Assembly (NCBI GenBank): GCA_030248215.1
Contig: JASANG010001218.1
Coordinates: 62,001 to 126,000 of the forward strand
From: Enoplolaimus lenunculus
Taxonomy: Eukaryota > Nematoda > Enoplea > Enoplida > Thoracostomopsidae
Direction: 5' to 3'
DNA: 64,000 nt
The translations under genes and the position numbers were made by a program. The notes beneath the pieces were generated by a model. The model had not been told where the DNA came from. It was given only the letters and a program-made list of their open reading frames with translations, and did not search any database. The first letter of the stretch is position 1. Each line of letters begins with the position of its first letter. Below, piece by piece: positions 56,666 through 64,000 of the stretch.

Positions 56666-57599
56666 TAAGTATCAAACTGATTATTAGTACAATTTTGATT
56701 ATTTAATTCAAATTCAAAAGTGGACACTGATTTACGTGTGTTGAAAAAATTTCGGCACCGCCTTTAGAAAATTTTCAACCTTGCTTGTAAATCATTAAAA
56801 ACACTTTTTATGGCGTCCCTTGAAGGATGTTTATTCCGATTGCAAGGTGAGCCAGCTATAGGCCTGGAATGTTGTTGTTTTCTTAAGATTGGTTGTAATT
56901 ATGTTTCTATTAAAAACACTGTATTGCATTATCTTATGCATTCGTTTAAATTGTAGTTTTTTCGGTGTTATTTTATATTATTTGCTATAATTGTCATTCC
57001 CCGCACATTTTTTTTAATTTTTGCTATTAATTTCAAACAGGTGTCAACAATTATTTTTGTTGTTTTTATATCCTATAATTGTATACAAAACTGGTACGCT
57101 GTGATCCAAGGTACAACCGAAGTGTCTGTCTTCGGCTACGACTCAAGCAGATAATCAGCCTCCGACCCTGGTAGACTTTTTGACTGGTGGTTCCGGCAAT
57201 TTTGGTAGTGAAATTTTGTACAGTTTTAATAGCAAAATTGTATCTTTCAGGTGCGTTTGACTTTTAATTTTTTTACGTTGAGGAATTTTAATTTTGAGTT
57301 GTCTTACAAAATAACTCTAAAACCCAAAATTTTTGATAGAATTTCGTGGATATTTGCTAAAATTATCAAATAAAACATTTTCTTTTTACTGCATCATTTC
57401 GCGACACCACCGGCCTCACGTCCGACTCGGCAAATTTTGTTGGTCTCCGGCTCCGGTATTTTTTACATCCTGTTGCTCCTGGTTGCGATCATATGCCTAC
57501 TGAACAGAAAAGTAAGGTACATCTTTAAGACTGAATCTACTTGCTATTTGGCATTGGTTTCTCTTATGAGCAGTTGCCAGGTAGTTTGTTATAGCCTTC
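56666..57599. other. No gene; family G and family L traces
   Basis: 56755-56860 is a G copy (TTTTCAACCTTGCTTGTAAA, GGTGAGCCAGCTATAGGCC). 57160-57480 has GGTGGTTCCGGCAATTTT and CGGCTCCGGTATTTTTTACA of family L. No coding support. Confidence 0.5.
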
Positions 57600-57806
57600 G
57601 GCCAATGTAAAGAACAGGGGCGGAACAGCATTATAACCTTAAGCCTAAGCCTAAACCTAAACATAGGTCTAAGCCTAAGCGTAAGAATGAGCATATTCCT
57701 AAGCATAAGCTTAAGCCTAAAGCCAAGCAAAATAATAGTCTAAAGCGTAAGCTTATTCTATTATAGTCCCACAAAAAACGTTCTACCCCTGATCTTTACA
57801 TGGGCC
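57600..57806. mobile_element. Family A element
   Basis: GGCCAATGTAAAGAACAGGG and ACCCCTGATCTTTACATGGG; CCTAAG runs with a GTAAGAATGAGCATATT spacer. Confidence 0.95.
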
Positions 57807-57986
57807 TAAGATTCAAAAGTACCTTTATTTAGTACCAAGCTAATGTTTGTAGCGATAAACTGTATCGTAAATCACTTGGTTTTTCAAGTCCTAAACTGCA
57901 GGAAATAGTTCCATTTAGAAGTGTACATGGGTGACACCCAACTTTACCCGCCCTTCTTTTTTGTCGTGGGCAAAATGGCCAAAATA

Positions 57987-58207
57987 CACTGCAAAAAATG
58001 GTGAGTCAAATTGACTCTCCACGAAATAGGCTTTTCCGGACTCACAAACTGAGTCAAAATTCGACTCCGCCAGAGTCAAATTTGACTCACTGAGCGACTC
58101 ATTAAGTCGAATTTGACTCCGGCGGAGTCAAATTTTGACTCAGTTTGTGTAGTCGGTTAAAAGCCTATTTCGGAGAGAGTCAATTTGACTAACCATTTTT
58201 TGCAGTG
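57987..58207. mobile_element. Family D MITE
   Basis: CACTGCAAAAAATGGTGAGT and CCATTTTTTGCAGTG with TA on both sides; whole element is one imperfect palindrome. Confidence 0.95.
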
Positions 58208-58514
58208 TACCGTTGTGGATTGTCAACAAGTTTTACAGGAGCCGGAACCGGAGTTCGCATAGTAAGACAAAATTACTCAGTTCAAATAATGTACCATTTT
58301 TGTCAATTTTAAAACATTTTGCCGCAATGTTGTCAAATGTTTACGCTTTAAACATCTTTTTAAAAAATTTCCACAATTCAAATTTGAAAAAATTACTCAA
58401 AAGTTTCAAATAAACCTACTGCGCACGACGTCTCTTATATAAAATATCAAAAATGTCACTAATGAAGTCGCCGAAACCTATATAGCAATACTCGTCATGT
58501 GTCAAATGCAAACC
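58208..58514. other. AT-rich stretch, nothing recognised
   Basis: One 66-codon frame (58213-58413), unsupported. Confidence 0.3.
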
Positions 58515-58907
58515 ATATACCTGAGTAACACAAACCTCGGTTCGTACTTTGGTTTTGAACTTAGAACTGAGTTAAAATTCAACTTAGGTTTATTTAATTT
58601 TAATTCAAAATGTTGTGTTAAACCGAATCAACTCAACCTGAGTCAAAATAACTCAACGTTCTGAGTTCAAAATCTAACCCATAGCTGAGTTCATTTTTGC
58701 CTGACTTGCTGTGAGTTAATCAAATTTTTGACTCAGATTGAGCTAATTTTACCTCTACTTGATGCAAAATTTAACTGAATTCCAAGTTAAAATTTTAACT
58801 CAGAACATTGACGTGTCTTAACTCAGATTGAGTTGACTCTATTTAACACAACATTCCGAGTTAAATTAACTCAACCTGAGTTGAATTTAGCTCAACAAAA
58901 TTTGCAA
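58515..58907. repeat. Family K palindromic element
   Basis: GAGTTAAAATTCAACTTAGG, AACATTCCGAGTTAAATTAA and TTGAGTTGACTCTATTTAAC in mirrored order. Related in style to family C but without CACTGTA ends. Confidence 0.6.
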
Positions 58908-59053
58908 TGGGGCTCGTAGCCAACGTAACATTTTGGGCTGGCGCAAAAATATATTCAGTAGGTTCTATTTTAAAGTTTTGATTTTTGTAAACAAGGTTAA
59001 AAGTGTTTTTATAACAAACACTATTAAGTACCCAGCTGGAATTCCTCTGGTTG

Positions 59054-59587
59054 CACTGTAAATTCCAATGAGTTGATTAATTAACTCAGAAGCAAAGTTA
59101 GCTATTTTCGAGATCATAACAGTTATAACTTTAAACTCCCTCGAGATGAGTTATTTCTCAATCTGAGAGTTGAGTTGATTTTTACACTGAATTGAGTTGA
59201 CTCTGCGTGAGTTGATTAATTAGCTCAGAATGAATTGAATGAACTGAAAATTCTGAGCTTTCATAGTCCAAACTGAGGCTGTACGGTAAATTTCGGTGGG
59301 TTGATTAATCAATTCAGCTTGCGAGTTGGTTATTTCTGAATTAAAATCAGTACACATTAACTCACTCTGAGATGAGATGATTCTCACTCTGAGTTGAGTT
59401 GACTCTGGGTGAGCTGGTTAATTAACTCAAAGTGAACTGAATCAACTCAAAATTCTGAGTTCTGATAGTCCTAACTCAGACTGAGTGACTGAGTTCATTT
59501 TGAGTCAAAATCAACTCACTGAAATTTTGCAGTGTATAGTAATTCAACTCATTCTGCGTTAAAATCAACTCACTGGAGTTTACACTA
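59054..59587. mobile_element. Family C MITE with another family C inserted
   Basis: Outer copy starts CACTGTAAATTCCAATGAGT and ends CACTGGAGTTTACACTATG. The inner copy, 59284-59534, runs from CGGTAAATTTCGGTGGG to GAAATTTTGCAGTG with TA on both sides. Confidence 0.9.
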
Positions 59588-59633
59588 TGTGGACATGCGT
59601 CAAACTATAATTTAAATTTTATGCTTCATAAAT

Positions 59634-61284
59634 ATGAATCGAAACTTAATATTGCTCGCCGTGTTAACGTTTATTATTGTTGTATATGGCAAAAAAATTC
59701 AAAAAGTACGAGTGAAAGGCGAGTTCTTTTGTCAATCTGAACCGGAAAAAGCTCAAAATATTACGGTGATTTTGAAAGATATCGATACGCGTAAGGGATT
59801 TTAAATATTATCTGAGGGATATTGAGTTTGTTTAACATTAAAACCTGCACTGTAAATTTCAGTGAGTTGATGTTAATTCAGAATGAGTTGAATCGCTCAG
59901 TTTGAGTTAGAACTATCAGAACTGAGAATTTTGAGTTGATCCAATTCATTCTGAGTTAATCAATCAACTCACACAGTCAACTCAACTCAGAGTGAAAATC
60001 AACTCAACTCAGAGTGAACTAATATTTAATGATATTAATTCAGAAGTAACCAACTCGCTAGCTGATTTGATTAATCAACTCACTGCAATTTACAGTGTAC
60101 GGGTATTTGAGTTAAATCGAAACGCACCGAACGATGCATTTTTTGTGAAATTTGAGTTAAATCGAAATGCACCGAACGATGCATTTTTTGTGATATTTGA
60201 GTTAAATCGAAACGCACCGAACGATGCATTTTTTGTGATATTTGAGTTAAATCGAAACGCACCGAACGATGCATTTTATTATATGGAAAATTTAGCTACC
60301 GAAATTTGCGGACAGAGGTCGATTTTCTGGTGTACCCGTATCATAGGAGGCAGACCTCTGGGTGCATCTTACCAATGATTGAACACATTCGGCTGACAAA
60401 TATCAAATAATTTCAGCATATATTCCGGAACGTGTAATTTCAAACATTTTGCAGTCTATTGCTCTGACTTGTAAATCGACCTAAAATCACTCTCAACTTT
60501 TAGTGTATGATGACATATGGGAAGCTGTAGGAAGAAATTCGGTTTTAGTCATGTCTTTGGAACGAATTTTATAATTTAATTTAGTAAATAAAGTTTTTTA
60601 TTATATAAGACCCATTTCCACGTGCAACATTTCGCAGCGACAACTCGCAGCTGCAACTTGCACAAAATACTTGCAGCTGCAAGTATTTGCAAATGAGTTC
60701 CGATTGACCAATCAAACTGCAGGTGCAACAAATTCAAACGAGTTGCAACTGCGTTCACGGGTACAAATTAAATTCAATAACGTGAATTCCAGTGAATAAT
60801 TTGCAGCTGCAAGAATTTCAAATCTGCTTTGTGACCAAACTTGCACATGCAAATTGCACGTGCAAGTTTTTGCTGCAAAAACTTGCACGTGTGAATAGAG
60901 ATTTAATGAAATTTGTATATAAATAACAAAATTGTACGTTATTTATTTCTAGTCAATCCAGATGACACGCTTGGTCTAACACAAACCAGTTCTACAGGAA
61001 AATTCAGAATCGAAGGTTCTGCGAGTGATCTGGTCGGAAATATTGATCCAATCTTATTGGTTTATCACGAATGCAATGATTATTACGAGCATGTGATTAC
61101 CGGATCCGGTGTGCCGTGTCAACGCCGGTGGCAACTTCGAATCCCGGATGTTTACCTGGAAACAAACCAGGAAATGGATTTTGGCCGAATGAATTTGGAC
61201 ATTGGTCTGGATACGGTTGAAGGGCGACAATGTGTTGCTCCAGGCAGCGCAGGTGGATGGTTTGATCGTTCGAAGAAAGTTTAA
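59634..61284 (+). CDS. Transthyretin-like (TTL/TTR) family secreted protein 2 (two exons)
   Basis: Exons 59634-59790 and 60953-61284 join in phase 1 to give 162 residues. The signal peptide is MNRNLILLAVLTFIIVVYG. Then come KVRVKGEFFCQSEP (Cys33), NITVILKDIDT with a possible N-glycosylation site, LNPDDTLGLTQTSSTGKFRIEG, GNIDPILLVYHECNDYYEH, PCQRRWQLRIPDVYLE and MDFGRMNLDIGL. It aligns without large gaps to the TTL gene at 50724 and shares its intron position, so the two are old tandem paralogues about 6.7 kb apart on one strand. The intron contains a family-C element (59848-60097), a 45-bp tandem repeat and a family-E element (60606-60905). Another family-C element starts 49 bp after the stop codon, and a nested pair of C elements ends 46 bp before the ATG. 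Function within the family cannot be assigned. Confidence 0.93.
59848..60097. mobile_element. Family C MITE in the intron of TTL gene 2
   Basis: CACTGTAAATTTCAGTGAGT and CACTGCAATTTACAGTG. Confidence 0.93.
60103..60285. repeat. 45-bp tandem repeat, four copies, in the intron of TTL gene 2
   Basis: Unit: TTTGAGTTAAATCGAAACGC then ACCGAACGATGCATTTTTTG then TGATA. The period is a multiple of three and so is open in one frame (FELNRNAPNDAFFVI), but it lies inside the intron. Confidence 0.95.
60606..60905. mobile_element. Family E MITE in the intron of TTL gene 2
   Basis: CATTTCCACGTGCAACATTT at left and GCACGTGTGAATAGAGATTTAA-type end; AATTTGCAGCTGCAAGAATT inside. Confidence 0.85.
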
Positions 61285-61333
61285 AAATTGCAGTTTGCAG
61301 TTGACAATTTGAAACTTTTCTTATAACCTTGTA

Positions 61334-61585
61334 CACTGTAAATTCCAATGAGTTGATTAATCAATTCAGCTAGCGAGTTAGTTATTTCTGAGTTAATAAC
61401 AGTAAACGTTAACTCACTCTGCGTTGAATTGATTCTCACTCTGAGTTCAGTTGATTCCGGGTAAGTTGAATAATTAACTCAGAGTGAGTTTTATTGACTC
61501 AGAATTCTGAGTTCTGAAAGTCCTAACTCAGACTGAGTGATTCAACTCATTCTGAGTTAAAATCAACTCACTGGGACTTACAGTG
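61334..61585. mobile_element. Family C MITE just after TTL gene 2
   Basis: CACTGTAAATTCCAATGAGT and CACTGGGACTTACAGTG with TA on both sides; it starts 49 bp after the stop codon. Confidence 0.95.
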
Positions 61586-63194
61586 TACCCACAAAATTAC
61601 TTTATTTTCACATGAAAATTTTTTTGTTTCATTGCGTTTTCAGTATGGTGCAATCGGAATTCCGGTTCCGGTAGCGAAATCCGGTATTTTTCACTTTCCG
61701 GTTCCGGTAATAAATCCTGTATTTTTTCAACCACCAGAATTTTTTGGTTGTTTACGGTATTGAAAACTTTTCTCATTGGAAAATTTATGAAAAATTGTCA
61801 TATTTATTCTGTTTGGGTTCGTAGTGAATAGGCGAATTGGGAAACACCCCTCAATCCGTATTCTTTAAATCCATTTTCGGGCCCAGCTTCCGCTTTGCAC
61901 GTTAATTTCTCGGCACAGTAGTGTTGACATGTTACGAAAAATTAATAAACTAGGTAAAAGTGCCCCTAGAAGGGACGGAATGTGATATGTTTCGCTAAAA
62001 GCATGAAAGAGTTTAAACAAGGGACAAGGGTTAGTTAGACCATAGATCAGTAGGTAATGCTTATAATATTAACTCCATAACTTCTATGAAAATAGTTGTC
62101 ATCTATATCTTTGACGGCTGTCTTTCAGTGTTAACACGCTTGCGGTCAGTGAAACAAGAAACATATGGGCCCAGGGTGCCCACGTTGTCCCTACCCACTC
62201 TCTTTATACACTGTCTGAGATGTCAATACGTCATTGTCTGAACCTTTAGACAATGAATATGCTCTAGGCCTAAATATATACTTGTCCTGACATCATTATC
62301 GGGAACTGTTATTGTCCATAGTCCCTCAGAAGGGACTCAATTTTTTGCGTTGAATGATGAGTGTGAACATGTGTGCACAGCGTGTGTTTTTAAATATGTG
62401 CGCATGTGCTAACGTAATGTCCTGACATTCTACAGACAACATGTATTTAACCAGAGTCCATTCCGACAGAGTCTAGACAATTAACACAATGTTAGTACAG
62501 CTATGAAACTGTACCTTGCCTCCAGCTTGTATATGTACTTTTATGCTGTTCCTAATGGGGCGGGTAGAACATTTATTACATCGGCGCGTGCAATTTAACG
62601 TGGATGATCCATTAATTTTAGCGTTTGTTGGGTTTTACAATGTTCAGTTTATAAGTGATCTAATCTAGCATTCTTCTTGGAAGAGGATATTTTTTGAGTT
62701 TTAAAATATTATGTTTCTAAAACTTGATTAGTAAATATTTCAATATTGCAAGATTATACAAAATGCGTCTATTGATTATCGAATAAAAAATGTCACGCAT
62801 ACGTGCTCAACCATTTTAGATATCTTTACCATGATAATTTGATGATGTGAAGTCGAGAAACTTTTCCAAATTGTGTTCTGTGCCGTGACATATTTAAGCT
62901 ATTCATCTAGAAAATACAATTCAAACGTTGCTAAATTTTACAAAGAACATGTTCTGCTGGCGCTCAATTGAGATAACTTTTAAAAAGCAACACACTGTTA
63001 TACGAAAGGCAGTCTCCGCTGTCCAGCTGTTTCAGTTGTCTACGCTGTCCCAGCTGTCCCCGCTACAGAGTTAAAGTTTAAAGGGCCACAGCTATTGAAT
63101 CGGAAACTCTGCAGCGCAAAAATGGCATCGTTGAACTCAGCGCGTCGAAATCTATAAAGTAAGGTATTTTTAATTAATTCCCTAGGGGGCAACA
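61586..63194. other. 1.6 kb without recognised gene
   Basis: 61640-61735 is a family L fragment (GGAATTCCGGTTCCGG). CCCCTAGAAGGGACGG near 61969 and GTCCCTCAGAAGGGACTCAA near 62322 share AGAAGGGAC. From about 63140 a repeat also seen at 3960-4045. No coding support. Confidence 0.4.
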
Positions 63195-63265
63195 TTCCGT
63201 ACCTCCGCCCAGAGCCGTAAAGTATATGCTTATTCCTAAGCCTAAAGCCTAAGCGTAATAACGAA
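63195..63265. mobile_element. Family A fragment
   Basis: AAAGTATATGCTTATTCCTA with CCTAAAGCCTAAGCGTAATA. Confidence 0.6.
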
Positions 63266-63298
63266 CTAATAAATGCTTTCTATTGCTGTTCTACTGTG

Positions 63299-63975
63299 AT
63301 ACGGGGTTCACGTTATAACCGGGGCAGGCGGGACATGGTTTGTCCCATGTTGATTCGACGTCAACATTAAAATTCGGGCTCTTATATTGGGTCAACAGAC
63401 AAAACTCGAATGTCATATGACATTAGTTTACAAACCACCGCCCTCAAATGATCAATGTCTACAAGGGACGGTATGTCACGTGATAATGTGGGACATATAT
63501 GCGAATATCATATGATAGTCCAAAATTTCAACGAATATCATACGATAACAGAGGGGCAGTGTAACCTTTGGGTACTAATAAATGAATGAAAAGTTAGACG
63601 GGAGAGACACAAACGTGCTTTAAATACCAAACACATGCCTGCAAATCGTGTCCGGCACAAAATAGCTTAAAACCACAGCTTCATAATTCAAAAATTCAAA
63701 TTTCAAATTCTAGTATCATATGATATTGAACAGGTCAATTTGAATGTTACCTCAACTATGCAGACATTTAGAAATATATCATATGATATTCGCAGACAAT
63801 ACCTCGAATATCATATGATATTGAAAGACAAAACGTGAACTACACATAATATTCGCAGACAAATACGAATTTTTGCATACGATATGGGGTCTACAAGCAG
63901 ACAAAATGTGACCCAATAGTCTAATAGGGACAAAATGTGTCCCAAGCTGCCCCGGTTATAACGTGAACCTCGCAT
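63299..63975. mobile_element. Family I MITE, full length
   Basis: ACGGGGTTCACGTTATAACC at left and GGTTATAACGTGAACCTCGCA-type end; flanked by TGA on both sides. At least six ATATCATATGATAT-type palindromes in the interior. Reversed relative to the satellite copies. Confidence 0.88.
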
Positions 63976-64000
63976 GAATATCATGAATTCGTTGTTTGGA

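Noticed and set aside
60080-60378. Small repeat protein FELNRNAPNDAFFVI
   Set aside because: Located within the intron of the second TTL gene and produced by a 45-bp tandem repeat.

Overview
The window looks like intergenic-rich DNA from a nematode. Three signs point that way: the TTAGGC hexamer (the nematode telomere repeat) is scattered everywhere as CCTAAG/TTAGGC tracts; two genes encode transthyretin-like (TTL) secreted proteins, a family greatly expanded in nematodes; and intron acceptors are of the short TTTCAG type. The V-ATPase c protein reads more like the arthropod/vertebrate form than like C. elegans VHA-1/2/3 as I recall them, so an early-branching (non-rhabditid) nematode is possible. 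That last step is inference only.

Host genes. Four protein genes can be built with consistent splice phases: (1) V-ATPase proteolipid subunit c, minus strand, three exons, 13727-15115; (2) a seven-exon secreted BPI/LBP/CETP-family lipid-binding protein, 21621-28829, whose exon 6 carries an insertion of about 290 residues, basic and rich in Ser/Gln/Asn/Arg, inside the C-terminal barrel; (3) and (4) two two-exon TTL genes in the same orientation, 50724-52934 and 59634-61284, with the same intron position and phase. No tRNA or rRNA gene was recognised.

Repeats. Most of the rest is short inverted-repeat DNA elements (MITEs). I use working names. A and B: ends GGCC(C/A)ATGTAAAGA.CAGGGGCGG (A), a variant A2 with GTATAGAACAGGGCCGG, and GGCCCATGTTACTTTAAGGGGCG (B). 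All three carry internal TTAGGC arrays, and many copies have 8-bp target duplications (hAT-like). C (ends CACTGTAAATTYCARTGAG) and D (ends CACTGYAAAAAATGGTGAGTC) have TA duplications (Tc1/mariner-like). E (AACTTGCAGCTGCAAG-rich) and Q have TTAA duplications (piggyBac-like). I (ends TGCGAGGTTCACGTTATAAC, packed with ATATCATATGATAT palindromes) has 3-bp duplications (Harbinger-like). F, G, H, J, K, L, M, N, O are further repeated families defined by copies within the window. Several are nested, which gives relative ages.

Region 29440-47560 is one large fossil: a Polinton/Maverick-like element with very long inverted arms (about 29.6-40.06 kb and 43.03-47.5 kb) around a core of about 3 kb with a broken zinc-finger/protein-primed DNA polymerase B gene. 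The left arm holds a 126-bp satellite expanded to 6.8 kb, within which one family-I insertion has been amplified to three copies with a 2597-bp higher-order period. The right arm holds a broken NADAR-like (YbiA-like) domain. The element lacks the other Polinton hallmark genes and is not intact.

Layout: 1-13.1 kb, repeats only; 13.1-15.2 kb, V-ATPase c; 15.2-21.5 kb, repeats; 21.6-28.8 kb, BPI-like gene with MITE-filled introns; 29.4-47.6 kb, Polinton fossil with satellite; 47.6-50.5 kb, repeats; 50.7-61.3 kb, TTL pair with repeats between and inside; 61.3-64 kb, repeats. All identities rest on reading the sequence by eye, with no database search.
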